Shown here in pieces: positions 1-8,875 of a DNA stretch of 64,000 nucleotides. The stretch lies in assembly GCA_000687675.1 (NCBI GenBank), contig JHWS01000001.1, positions 248,001 through 312,000 on the forward strand, written 5' to 3'. The first letter of the stretch is position 1. Every line of letters starts with the position of its first letter. Both the position numbers and the translations under genes were made by a program. The stretch comes from Lachnospiraceae bacterium NC2008. Lineage in GTDB: Bacteria; Bacillota; Clostridia; Lachnospirales; Lachnospiraceae. Below the pieces are notes generated by a model. The model was not told the origin of the DNA, did no database searches, and was given only the letters and a program-made list of their open reading frames with translations.

Positions 1-1136
1 TCTTCGCTAAAGCAGTTCTTAGCTCTTTCTAGTCCCTTTTTACCCATATGAAGTCCAAGTTTCTTATCATTCATCAAAGTCTTCATGTGGCCTGCCAGTT
101 CTTCTGTATTGTCGTATAAGAGACCTGTTTCTCTATCTAAAACTATTTCCGGAGTAGCTCCGCTTCTCTTTCCAAGAACCGGTAGTCCCTTAAGCATATA
201 TTCAACAGTAACCAAGCCAAAGCCCTCGTAGTCTGAACCTATGATGCCGCAGTTAGCTTTTGAAAGATATTTATCTACCTCAGATACATAACCGGTAAGT
301 ATAACATTATCTTTAAGCATATAGCTTTCTATAAGGTTAATAAGCTTATTTTTATAGTCGTCCTTGCCATCACCTATGATGTAGACCTTGTAGTTTTCTA
401 TTCCCTGGTCTTTAAGTATCTTGCAGGACTCAATAATCTGATGCTGATTCTTTTTCTCAAACAGGTAGCCTACATAGGCAAAAACGTAATCATTTGCTGC
501 TTCGTCAGCCAATTTAGAATCTGAATCCTGTTCTTTTTCTGTTTCTAGCTGATTAAGCCCCTCTTCTTTAGCATCTACCCCGTCATATACCCTAACCACA
601 TGTGCCTTAGGGTATCTATTTCTGTAATTTTCAGCAAGAGCATCTGATATGGCTATAAGACAGTCTGCCTCTGAATATAACTGGGCCACCTGCCCCTTTC
701 CAAAGAAGTATTTCATTGAAAAATGTTCCTTAGAAAACTCCCTAATATGCCATACGTGTTTGCAGCCTATTTTTCTTGCCAGAAAAGCTCCAGTTCCAAC
801 CACACTGGAATTAGAATGAATAAGGTCTATATCCAAATCTCCAGTTTCCTGAAGTTTTTTGTATATCTCATTAACTTCTGCTAAGAAAGACTTTTTTCTA
901 ATGTGCTTCTTAACCATAAAACGGGCAAACCCAGCATACATAGCTTGCCACTGAGTTACATTGTTAATAATAACTTTTACACCCATTTTCTCTAAAGCAG
1001 AGGAAAACTGACCTTCTGCCGGGATAACAACTATAGGAGTATAATCCTTCTGGTCTACCAGCTTACTAATAAGCTTATACATAGCCTTGTTAGCACCATA
1101 TAGATTGTCATAATGGGTGATAAAAAGTATCTTCAT
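1..1136 (-). CDS. Glycosyltransferase family 4 (3' end outside window)
   Basis: This is the N-terminal part of a GT-B fold glycosyltransferase; the gene runs off the left edge and has no stop in the window. The protein starts MKILFITHYDNLYGANKAMY. That hydrophobic strand followed by a GAN/GAxK element is typical of the acceptor-binding Rossmann domain of GT4 enzymes. The segment around residues 110-130 (LIHSNSSVVGTGAFLARK) and the later HVWHIREF segment also fit. It probably transfers a sugar from a nucleotide donor to a cell-surface glycan on the cytoplasmic face of the membrane. It starts 5 bases from the end of the ABC exporter gene and probably belongs to the same minus-strand operon. The GT4 donor-binding C-terminal domain is only partly visible, so the sugar cannot be guessed. 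Confidence 0.85.
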   Translation of the reverse strand, partial: MKILFITHYDNLYGANKAMYKLISKLVDQKDYTPIVVIPAEGQFSSALEKMGVKVIINNVTQWQAMYAGFARFMVKKHIRKKSFLAEVNEIYKKLQETGDLDIDLIHSNSSVVGTGAFLARKIGCKHVWHIREFSKEHFSMKYFFGKGQVAQLYSEADCLIAISDALAENYRNRYPKAHVVRVYDGVDAKEEGLNQLETEKEQDSDSKLADEAANDYVFAYVGYLFEKKNQHQIIESCKILKDQGIENYKVYIIGDGKDDYKNKLINLIESYMLKDNVILTGYVSEVDKYLSKANCGIIGSDYEGFGLVTVEYMLKGLPVLGKRSGATPEIVLDRETGLLYDNTEELAGHMKTLMNDKKLGLHMGKKGLERAKNCFSE

Positions 1137-1141
1137 TAAGC

Positions 1142-2911
1142 CTACTTAATAACCTCGCTCTTATCTCGAAGAACTGCCTTACCTTCATTAATCTCAAAGA
1201 TAGCATCGCAGTTTCTGATAGTTGTTAATCTGTGGGCAACTATAATCATAGTCTTTGAACCATGGAGGGAATCAATAGCCTCCATAACAGCTGTTTCTGT
1301 CTCTGTATCAAGAGCTGATGTAGCTTCATCAAGAACAAGAATCTGTGGATTTTCATAAAGAGCTCTGGCTATAGCAATACGCTGTCTCTGTCCACCCGAA
1401 AGTCTTACACCTCTTTCACCAACCATAGTGTCCAGACCTTCTGGAAGTTCTCTGATAAATTCAGCAAGCTGAGCCTCTTCAAGGGCCTTCCAAACTCTGT
1501 CTTCATCGATTTTATCCTGATATATACCAAATGCTACGTTATTTCTAATTGTGTCATCTGTAAGATATACAGCCTGTGGCACATATCCTATAATCTTTGA
1601 CCATCCTGGAAGATTCTCATATACATCCTGGCCATCAAGCATAACATGACCTTCCTGTGGTTTAAGAAGTCCAAGAATAACATCTGCAAGTGTTGTTTTA
1701 CCTGCACCAGATGGTCCAATAAGAGCAACTGACTGGCCCTTCTTAACTGACATGGCAAGCTGACGGAGAACTGGCTCCTGGCCCTGTGGATACTTCCATG
1801 TAATATTATCAATCTTAAGCTCATTATCGAATGTCATAGGAACAATCTGATCTTCAGGAATAAGCTTAACCCTGTATGTATCGTCATTTTCAATATCCTT
1901 AAGCATCTCGTACATAGAATCAAGTCTAGGTCTGTTATACATAATTGCATTAAGGTTAGTTGTAAGTCTTGAAACTGATGGGAATAATCTAAATGCAGCA
2001 AATGCTATAATAGCAAGCTTTGTAACAAATCCCGTGATATCATCTGTCATATTAAGTCTTACAACAACGATACCAATTAAACCTCCTACACAAACTACTT
2101 CATATACATTGGCAGGAATAACATTAAGGAAATTATTTCTCTTAGCTGCCTTAGCTGATAACGAGCATGTTTTATTGAAATTGTCAGCAAAATATTCCTG
2201 ACGATTCATAACCATAATCTCTTTAATACCGTTAAATGCCTGAGTTAAGTACTGAAGATTCTTACCATCGCAGTCACGTCCTATACGGCCAAAAAGTTTA
2301 ACAAGTCTCTTAAGTCCAAAGAAAAGGATAAGCATACATGAACCAAGGATACCTACAAGGGATATTGCCAGAATAGGATCAACACAGACAATATATACAC
2401 TTATCGCACCTATAGTAAAAACTTCTGCTACTACTCTGAATAAGTAGAAGAATACAGCAAATACACCAACTACATCCTGAGTAATACTCCTGATTAAAAC
2501 CGATGAGTTAACACCAAGATGGAAAAGATATGAGCTGTGTAAATATGTATTAGCTAGTTTTATAGAAAGATCTCTTTGAACCCCTGTTGAATACCAAGCC
2601 TGTACATATTGCGAAAACATAAGATACAGATTCTTAAGTATATAAACTATTATGATAAATATACCAAGAATAGTTATAGTCTCCATACTGGACTTTGGAG
2701 TGAAAAATTTGTATAAAAGCTTTGTATACCATTTGCTATTAAGTTCATCTGGACTCATAATAGCTTCTATAAATGGAAGGATGGCAGAAACACCAAGTAG
2801 TTCCCACATCGAACCTATAAAGGCTATAATAGTTACTACTACATACTGTCTCTTTTGCTTTCCATTAATTACATAATTTAGTTTCTTAAAGATGTCTTTA
2901 ACTGCTTTCAT
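1142..2911 (-). CDS. ABC exporter, fused permease and ATPase
   Basis: The 589-residue half-transporter resembles MsbA/lipid-linked glycan exporters. Residues 20-330 form the transmembrane domain with about six hydrophobic segments. Residues 365-589 form the ATPase: Walker A GPSGAGKT at 399-406, signature LSGGQ at 504-508, Walker B ILVLDE at 524-529 and switch histidine H560. Such proteins dimerise and export lipids, lipid-linked sugars or peptides. It sits between glycosyltransferase genes (GT4 downstream, GT2 upstream), so export or flipping of a glycan or glycolipid made by this cluster is the likeliest role. The start is an ATG with AAAGGA about nine bases upstream. Peptide or drug export cannot be excluded from sequence alone. 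Confidence 0.9.
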   Translation of the reverse strand: MKAVKDIFKKLNYVINGKQKRQYVVVTIIAFIGSMWELLGVSAILPFIEAIMSPDELNSKWYTKLLYKFFTPKSSMETITILGIFIIIVYILKNLYLMFSQYVQAWYSTGVQRDLSIKLANTYLHSSYLFHLGVNSSVLIRSITQDVVGVFAVFFYLFRVVAEVFTIGAISVYIVCVDPILAISLVGILGSCMLILFFGLKRLVKLFGRIGRDCDGKNLQYLTQAFNGIKEIMVMNRQEYFADNFNKTCSLSAKAAKRNNFLNVIPANVYEVVCVGGLIGIVVVRLNMTDDITGFVTKLAIIAFAAFRLFPSVSRLTTNLNAIMYNRPRLDSMYEMLKDIENDDTYRVKLIPEDQIVPMTFDNELKIDNITWKYPQGQEPVLRQLAMSVKKGQSVALIGPSGAGKTTLADVILGLLKPQEGHVMLDGQDVYENLPGWSKIIGYVPQAVYLTDDTIRNNVAFGIYQDKIDEDRVWKALEEAQLAEFIRELPEGLDTMVGERGVRLSGGQRQRIAIARALYENPQILVLDEATSALDTETETAVMEAIDSLHGSKTMIIVAHRLTTIRNCDAIFEINEGKAVLRDKSEVIK

Positions 2912-2944
2912 TAGGTTTAATCCTTTATTTTTATATTGCGATTA

Positions 2945-3898
2945 TTACTTAACTTCGTCGTTTTCTATCATTTTACGTTTTTCATGCGAAAGTTCATTAA
3001 GTCTCAATTCAAAATCACGCCTGTTCTTAGTAACCATATCTGATAAGAACATACCATTAAAGAAAGACTGAACTGCTGCCACTTCTATAAATCCTGAAAC
3101 CACAAGTGTTGGCATGTTCTCTACAAGACCAGAGTTAATGAATCTTGCAAATACATATGCAAACATAACCATAGCAACAAGAGTCATAATAGCCGCAAGC
3201 CAGGTAAAGAATCTAAATGGCTTATAGTTCTTATAAAGTTTAACAATAAGAGTAAGAACCTTGGCACCATCAGAGTAAGTATTAAGCTTAGACTGGCTGC
3301 CTTCTGGTCTGTCTCTGTATTCAACTACTACGTTGCCAACAGCCATCTGATTAAAGACAGCATGTATTGTCATCTCTGTTTCTATTTCAAATCCCTTGGA
3401 AAGAACTGGATAAGACTTAACAAATTCATATGACATAGCTCTGTAGCCTGTCATAATATCCTTAATCTCACAACCAAAAAGCTTGTTAATGCTGTTTCTA
3501 ACTATGGTATTACCAAAGTTGTGAAATAATCTCTTATTCTCTGTAAAATAAGTTGATGATAAACGATCGCCAACTACCATATCATAATTCTCATTAAGGA
3601 CCATATCTGCCATCTCTCTGGCATTTTCAAAAGGGTATGTGTCATCCCCATCTATCATTATGTAGCAGAGGGCATCTATCTCTCTAAACATCCTTCTGAT
3701 AACATGGCCCTTGCCCTGCATATGCTCGTATCTAACAACAGCGCCTGCTGCCTCCGCCTTCTTAACTGTTTCATCAGTTGAATTGTTATCATATACATAG
3801 ATAACAGCTTCTGGAAGGGCTGCTTTTGCGTCATTTACTACTTTTTCAATTGTCTTTTCCTCGTTGTAGCAAGGAATAAGTACTGCTATTTTGTCCAT
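2945..3898 (-). CDS. Membrane-anchored GT2 glycosyltransferase
   Basis: This is a DPM1/GtrB-like family 2 glycosyltransferase. The N-terminal GT-A domain carries the opening motif AVLIPCYNEEKTI, the YDNNSTDET nucleotide-binding segment and the acidic DGDD motif near residue 85. Two hydrophobic helices near the C-terminus (about 235-260 and 275-297) anchor it in the membrane. Enzymes of this layout make polyprenyl-phosphate sugars used by GT-C transferases, and a GT-C-like gene lies at 5787-7841, so the two may cooperate (inference). The longer frame begins at a GTG at 3904. The ATG at 3898 is preferred because GAGGTG lies five bases upstream of it and would overlap the GTG start. Confidence 0.88.
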   Translation of the reverse strand: MDKIAVLIPCYNEEKTIEKVVNDAKAALPEAVIYVYDNNSTDETVKKAEAAGAVVRYEHMQGKGHVIRRMFREIDALCYIMIDGDDTYPFENAREMADMVLNENYDMVVGDRLSSTYFTENKRLFHNFGNTIVRNSINKLFGCEIKDIMTGYRAMSYEFVKSYPVLSKGFEIETEMTIHAVFNQMAVGNVVVEYRDRPEGSQSKLNTYSDGAKVLTLIVKLYKNYKPFRFFTWLAAIMTLVAMVMFAYVFARFINSGLVENMPTLVVSGFIEVAAVQSFFNGMFLSDMVTKNRRDFELRLNELSHEKRKMIENDEVK

Positions 3899-3924
3899 AT
3901 TCACCTCATGACATGGTGGGCTAA

Positions 3925-4728
3925 TTAGCCCTTTTTCTCTTCATGACAAGCATCTAGAAATGCTCTGGTCTTCCTGTCATAATCTTCTTTGTGCTGATAG
4001 AGTTCTTCTCTCATCAGGTCTATATCTTTATATATACTTGGATGAACCTTGCCAGTAGATACACCGCCAATTTCGTGTATAGTTATTGGCTTTCCCATCC
4101 ATCCAAACTTAAGTCCCTGACCTAGAAGCTTTATATAGTATGGGTAATCTTCAACCAGATGGTACTTCTCATCAAAGAAACCATATTGCTTAAATAAGTC
4201 ACGGCTATAAACTACTGCACAGCCACTAATTAAGTTACGCTGTCTAATCATATAGTTCATAAGCTTCTTTGGCATAAACTTAAGCCTAAGTCCCGTAACT
4301 AGATTAGGTCTTACCTTGCTGTGTCCATTCTGATACATATCTATGTGTCTTGAAGCTAGGATTAGTCTGCCTGACTTTTCAAGAATCCCTACTGCTCTAG
4401 ATACTGCATCACTAGCTGCAAATGCGTCCCCAGAAGATAGTGGAATCAGGTATTTGCCAGTGCTGCAACTGAGAACCTTGTTAATATGCTTAACTGTTCC
4501 AACGTTCTCTGGGTTAAGCAAAAGTTCCACATCCTGGAATCTTTCTTTTAACCTGTCCTGGTATTTTTTTAGAAGGCTAGTGTCATACTTTGTAGATCCG
4601 TCATCGCTGATTATAATCTGCATATCATCCATATCCTGCCTCAAGACAGACTCTACAGTTTTCTCCATACCATCTTCATTGTTGTATACAAGAATATATA
4701 CTGTTACTTTATGTTTTATATCAAGCAT
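3925..4728 (-). CDS. GT2 family glycosyltransferase (soluble)
   Basis: A short GT-A enzyme of family 2 with no membrane helix. It opens with KVTVYILVYNNEDGMEKTVESVL, followed by IIISDDGSTKYDT (donor-binding DDGS). The middle has the GCAVVYSRDLFKQYGFFDE segment seen in many capsule and teichoic-acid sugar transferases, where a late acidic motif binds the acceptor. It likely adds one sugar during assembly of the glycan encoded here. The gene overlaps the stop of the upstream GT2 gene by eight bases, so translation is probably coupled. An ATG at 4743 is also in frame, but the ATG at 4728 has GGGAG at better spacing and is chosen. Donor and acceptor are unknown. Confidence 0.85.
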   Translation of the reverse strand: MLDIKHKVTVYILVYNNEDGMEKTVESVLRQDMDDMQIIISDDGSTKYDTSLLKKYQDRLKERFQDVELLLNPENVGTVKHINKVLSCSTGKYLIPLSSGDAFAASDAVSRAVGILEKSGRLILASRHIDMYQNGHSKVRPNLVTGLRLKFMPKKLMNYMIRQRNLISGCAVVYSRDLFKQYGFFDEKYHLVEDYPYYIKLLGQGLKFGWMGKPITIHEIGGVSTGKVHPSIYKDIDLMREELYQHKEDYDRKTRAFLDACHEEKKG

Positions 4729-5758
4729 CGTGCTCCCAATCATCCATCTCAGGTTTTAATTCTTCAACTTCCTCAGCCACCTTAACTGTAGCTGCTTCCT
4801 GCCATACCTTAGTATCTGAGTTATCGTATGTAAGTTTTCTTACGTGGTACTGAACATCTTCCATAATCTTTCGGTTAGCTGAAAGCACGTCTGCCATAAT
4901 ACCGATAATAAAGGTTACAAAACCAATAATCATAAGTGTACAGGCAAGTATAAGTGACTGTATATGACCTTCACTGTTATGCTGTAAGTAAAGAATCAGG
5001 AATCTAAATCCAATAACGAAACCTATTGTAAATGGCACAAATCCTATAATAGAAAGGCACATAAGTGGTCTGTACATAAGAAGTGCTCTAAGGATTGTAA
5101 GCATAGACTTCTTGATGTATGAACCCATACTTGAGAATAATCTGGACTTTCTTAGTTCTGGATTAGTTCTAATAGGCACTGAAGTAATGGCCATCTTATT
5201 TCTTCCGGCCTGCACAATGGTTTCAAGTGTATATGTATACTCGTTTATAACATTGATATGCATAGCTGCTTCTCTTGAGTAAGCTCTGAATCCTGATGGT
5301 GCATCAGGTATCTTTGTCTTTGAAGCCTTTCTAACAACCCAGCTACCAAAGTGCTGGAGTTTCTTCTTAAGCCATGAAAAATGCTCTGTATCATCAATTG
5401 GTCTTTCACCTACTACTATATCAGCCTTACCATCAAGAATAGGTCTAATAAGTGTTTCAATATCATCACCACAGTACTGGTTATCTGCATCAGTATTAAC
5501 TATAATATCGGCTCCATATGAAAGACATGCTTCTATACCTGCCATAAAGCCTTTTGCAAGTCCCTTATTTCTTGAGAAGCTAACTACATGATGAACTCCC
5601 CAGTTAACTGCAACTTCAACAGTCTTATCAATACTACCGTCATTGATAATAAGGTATTCTATTTCATCTATACCATCTATATGCTTAGGAAGATCATTGA
5701 GGGCTATCTCAAGTGTTTCTGCCTCGTTATAACATGGAATCTGAATAATAAGTTTCAT
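4721..5758 (-). CDS. DPM1-like GT2 glycosyltransferase with C-terminal membrane anchor
   Basis: The protein begins MKLIIQIPCYNEAETLEIAL and has INDGSIDKT and NTDADNQYCGDD, the donor and metal motifs of polyprenyl-phosphate mannose/glucose synthase-like GT2 enzymes. Two hydrophobic segments in the C-terminal third (about residues 235-260 and 275-300) form a membrane anchor, followed by a charged tail rich in Glu and Val. It probably loads a sugar onto undecaprenyl phosphate for use by the adjacent GT-C-like protein (inference from layout). The longest frame starts at a TTG at 5776. The ATG at 5758 is chosen because AGAGGAAA lies just upstream and the IPCYNE motif then falls at the usual distance from the N-terminus. 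Confidence 0.88.
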   Translation of the reverse strand: MKLIIQIPCYNEAETLEIALNDLPKHIDGIDEIEYLIINDGSIDKTVEVAVNWGVHHVVSFSRNKGLAKGFMAGIEACLSYGADIIVNTDADNQYCGDDIETLIRPILDGKADIVVGERPIDDTEHFSWLKKKLQHFGSWVVRKASKTKIPDAPSGFRAYSREAAMHINVINEYTYTLETIVQAGRNKMAITSVPIRTNPELRKSRLFSSMGSYIKKSMLTILRALLMYRPLMCLSIIGFVPFTIGFVIGFRFLILYLQHNSEGHIQSLILACTLMIIGFVTFIIGIMADVLSANRKIMEDVQYHVRKLTYDNSDTKVWQEAATVKVAEEVEELKPEMDDWEHDA

Positions 5759-5786
5759 CGCTTTCCTCTCTTTCAAATATGGGCCA

Positions 5787-7841
5787 TTAGTAGCCTGGGC
5801 TATATAGCATAATAGCTATTGGACTTTCAAATCTTACTGCTTCGCTTGGATAAGGAATTACAGTAGTAATAAATCTTTCATAGCAAGATGTTTCCATCTT
5901 GGTCTTATATACATATCTGTACTTTCCACTTTCATCATTTATGATTCCTGTATCATACAAAGCAACATATATATTGTCATAGTTACCTGCATGGGCTGCT
6001 ATTACAGCATCCAAGGAATCTGCCCTTGCATATAAAACATCTGCCCCTGTTAAAGCATCAAGTGGCAGGGCAAATACACTGCTAAACAATAAATCCTGAT
6101 CAAGGATAATAACCAGATCTTTCTCACCTATGCAGGAAGCCATACCCTCTATGTTGCCATAACTGCAATAGGTTGAATCCTGATACTTATAAAGCATAAC
6201 TGACTGCTTAATAAGTATTGCCATACATACTATAGCTACCGGAGCTACTATCCTCCAGCTAAAGTAGTCAAGTAGACAGGCACCTGCCAGTACAAATATA
6301 AATATAAACGGTGTGAAGTATCTTGCGTAGTAGTAATAATAATACACAAGTACCCACATAATACCGCAGTAGAAGAATGCACAGTAAAGTACTGAACAAG
6401 CAAGTATAAGCTTGTTTTTATCTCTTATAATCTTCTTTCTAAGAAGTATCATCCAAATAATAGCTGCTGGGAGAATGATATAGCCAGTAGCCATAAGGAT
6501 TCCCATAATCGAAAGTCTTGATATCATACACCCCTGTCGGTATGCCTTTATTCCCTTATACAGGAAAAATGCCACCACCATAAGAGTTATAGACAAAAAG
6601 ACTATACTTCCAATCTTGCAACCTTTTTTAGTAGTTCTAACCTTCTTACAGCTAAGATGAATCTTAGTTCCAATAGGTGTATATGCTATGAATATAACCA
6701 CTATTGAAAGAAGTATCATAAGTATCCAGACAATATATAAAAAGTTGTCCTCAGTTAAGAGACCATTTGTTTTTGAAAATAGTACCTGGTAGTTAAATAC
6801 TGTGTACTTGGTAAACCTTGAAAACATCATAGTTACACCAGATACATAACCAATAAGAGCACATACCATGCCAAGTACATAATCTCTTCTTCTGGTAATA
6901 ATATAGGCTGCCCCAAAGCTTACAACCACTACAGGCATAAATACTGTAGTCGTTACATGCAGGAAAGCTGCTGCTACTATTGGAAGTGCTGCAAGTATTC
7001 CAAGTTTTTTCTTTGAGCTTTCAGTAATAAGCTGATAGAAACAGCTAAGAAACATACCAACTGCTATCTCAGTAAGAACATTCTTAGATGACCACATAAC
7101 TATAGGACATATACCAACCAAAGCCGACGCTATAGTTCTTGTAATGACCTTATGTCCAAGGTTACCGCTTATAAGATAAGTATTAGCAACCATAAGAAGG
7201 AGCAATAAGGTAAGCATACCATTCATGTTGCTAAGACCAAACATAGTTCCCCATAAAGCAAGAAGGGCTGGAAATGTTGGTATACCATGTGTTACACCAG
7301 CCACACTACTTGGTGATACCTGGTCAACATCTGAAAGTCTGTAAAATCCTCTCATAGTAGAAAGTTCTGTTTTAAACAGTTCTCTCTCATAAGGATTAAC
7401 CAATTCGTAGTACTCTTTAAAGTCTATATTGTTATCAAAGTTCCCACCCATGTAATACATGGCTCTTATCTGATACAGTCCCTGATCCTGGTCTGTATTA
7501 TAATAACCTGCTGTTTCCTTACTTGATAAAAATGCACAGAGGGTAAGAACTATTGCAAGTGGGATATATTCTTTTATCTTGAATTTAATCTTTGGGATAT
7601 TTCTGCCTGCAAGAAAGATGAAGGCTGCTGATACTGCCGCGAATATAACTATGGATATAAGCTGAGTTCTGATAATAGAAAAATGATTAACCCACATGAG
7701 TAGGCCTGATACTACTGTATAAGTACAAAAATAAATGCTGCTACCACATATCAGCATCTTTGCAAGATTAATCTTTTGAAATAGAACGGCTGTCATGCCC
7801 CATGACAGTAGCATTCCTAATATCCAAAGAAACAGTATCAT
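5787..7841 (-). CDS. Polytopic membrane protein, probable GT-C glycosyltransferase
   Basis: A 684-residue protein with about twelve hydrophobic segments and a soluble C-terminal tail. After the third hydrophobic segment the large extracytoplasmic loop has AGYYNTDQDQGLYQIR (residues 111-126). The acidic pair D117/D119 sits where GT-C enzymes place their catalytic or metal-binding acid. A region with HGIPTFPALLALWG follows. I do not recognise a named family with certainty; the topology and loop motif suggest a polyprenyl-phosphate-sugar-dependent transferase acting outside the membrane. It lies directly upstream of three GT2 genes, two of the membrane-anchored type that could supply its lipid-linked donor. 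The ATG has AAGGAAAT upstream. A polysaccharide polymerase is the main alternative. Confidence 0.65.
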   Translation of the reverse strand: MILFLWILGMLLSWGMTAVLFQKINLAKMLICGSSIYFCTYTVVSGLLMWVNHFSIIRTQLISIVIFAAVSAAFIFLAGRNIPKIKFKIKEYIPLAIVLTLCAFLSSKETAGYYNTDQDQGLYQIRAMYYMGGNFDNNIDFKEYYELVNPYERELFKTELSTMRGFYRLSDVDQVSPSSVAGVTHGIPTFPALLALWGTMFGLSNMNGMLTLLLLLMVANTYLISGNLGHKVITRTIASALVGICPIVMWSSKNVLTEIAVGMFLSCFYQLITESSKKKLGILAALPIVAAAFLHVTTTVFMPVVVVSFGAAYIITRRRDYVLGMVCALIGYVSGVTMMFSRFTKYTVFNYQVLFSKTNGLLTEDNFLYIVWILMILLSIVVIFIAYTPIGTKIHLSCKKVRTTKKGCKIGSIVFLSITLMVVAFFLYKGIKAYRQGCMISRLSIMGILMATGYIILPAAIIWMILLRKKIIRDKNKLILACSVLYCAFFYCGIMWVLVYYYYYYARYFTPFIFIFVLAGACLLDYFSWRIVAPVAIVCMAILIKQSVMLYKYQDSTYCSYGNIEGMASCIGEKDLVIILDQDLLFSSVFALPLDALTGADVLYARADSLDAVIAAHAGNYDNIYVALYDTGIINDESGKYRYVYKTKMETSCYERFITTVIPYPSEAVRFESPIAIMLYSPGY

Positions 7842-7893
7842 CTGTCTATTTCCTTATACGCATAATTCATATAATTATAACATAGGCTGGCAT

Positions 7894-8400
7894 TTATTTC
7901 ATCAGAATACTATTAAAGCGTTTAACAATTATCATACCTAAAAAGCCGATAACTATACCACTTCCAATAGCAGTTAGCCACAAAACTATAAAGTACCATA
8001 AAATCTGGGATATGCCTGTCACTAAAAGAGCCACCAGAATCTGGCCTATATTGTGGGATATAGCTCCAGCCACGCTGATAGTTAATATAGCCAGTTTGCC
8101 AGTTTTCTTAAGTAAAATCATAACCAGTAAACTAATTACCGCTCCAGCCAGACTATACATAAGAGACATAGCATTACCAAATAGTAAAAATGCCATCACA
8201 ACTCTTAGTAGGTTAATAATTACAGCTGCTTTAATGCCAAGCATATAAAGTGCTGAGACTATAACTATATTGGCAAGCCCTATCTTCATTCCTGGATAGG
8301 CTGCCATAAGTGGAAGTTGGTATTCTACAAAGCTAAGCATAAGTGCCAGAGCTGTAAACATACCATAAAGTGCAATTGTATATGTTTTATTCTTCTGCAT
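7894..8400 (-). CDS. HepS1-like / Gx transporter family membrane protein
   Basis: A 168-residue protein with five to six membrane helices, matching the family once annotated as heptaprenyl diphosphate synthase component I (Hpre_diP_synt_I, also called Gx transporter family). Recognisable parts are the start TYTIALYGMFTALALMLSFVEYQLP, then PGMKIGLANIVIVSALYMLG and the AGAISHNIGQILVALLVTG segment. Its fold resembles S components of ECF transporters, so a small-molecule transport role is plausible, though the function is unsettled. The partner NusG domain II gene ends three bases before it on the same strand, a pairing seen widely in Clostridia. No prenyl transferase catalytic motif is present. 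Confidence 0.8.
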   Translation of the reverse strand: MQKNKTYTIALYGMFTALALMLSFVEYQLPLMAAYPGMKIGLANIVIVSALYMLGIKAAVIINLLRVVMAFLLFGNAMSLMYSLAGAVISLLVMILLKKTGKLAILTISVAGAISHNIGQILVALLVTGISQILWYFIVLWLTAIGSGIVIGFLGMIIVKRFNSILMK

Positions 8401-8403
8401 ATG

Positions 8404-8745
8404 CTATTTCTCGCCTACAATCTCAATAACTACTTTATGTGGTAAACATATAATAGACTGACCAGTAGCGCTTATTTTACCCATATTCTTACATAACTTA
8501 TCAGGACAGTCAGCCTCATCAACATAAGCTTTCCCATCTTTTATCACCAGAAGATTATGACTCTCCCCATCTGTAATATCTACCGTCTGATTCTTGTATA
8601 AATCATAAGTCCCATAGACTTCATTATTCATGTTAACCCTTACAAAAAGTGGGGCTTTTGCAGTCAAAAAGAAGATAAGAAGCATGACGCCCCCTATTAA
8701 AATCAGGGATGAAATTATGATTATGTCAGTCTTATATTTCTTCAT
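8404..8745 (-). CDS. NusG domain II-containing membrane-anchored protein
   Basis: A 113-residue protein with one N-terminal membrane helix (about residues 8-28), then a small beta domain: VRVNMNNEVYGTYDLYKN, DGESHNLLVIKDGKAYV, ADCPDKLCKNMGKIS, SIICLPHKVVIEI. This is the NusG domain II / DUF of 80-90 residues found as a stand-alone extracytoplasmic module, with two conserved cysteines (CPDKLC) and a CLPHK end motif. It is not the transcription factor NusG. It is coupled to the HepS1-like gene (three-base gap) and may act with it. The cysteine pair suggests redox or metal involvement, which is inference only. Confidence 0.8.
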   Translation of the reverse strand: MKKYKTDIIIISSLILIGGVMLLIFFLTAKAPLFVRVNMNNEVYGTYDLYKNQTVDITDGESHNLLVIKDGKAYVDEADCPDKLCKNMGKISATGQSIICLPHKVVIEIVGEK

Positions 8746-8790
8746 AATTACGCTCTTTGATGTAACTTCTTCTTTCCCTCTATATACACA

Positions 8791-8836
8791 GAAAACGTAT
8801 AAACTTCTTATCTAGAGAAAGAAGTTTATACGTCTA
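8791..8836 (-). terminator. Intrinsic terminator after glmS
   Basis: Perfect 15-base inverted repeat, arms ACGTATAAACTTCTT and AAGAAGTTTATACGT with a 9-base loop, followed on the minus strand by TTTTC. It lies between the glmS stop and the NusG-II gene. Confidence 0.8.
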
Positions 8837-8875
8837 TTTTAATCTTTATCCTATCCACACTTTGATGGACTAGTC

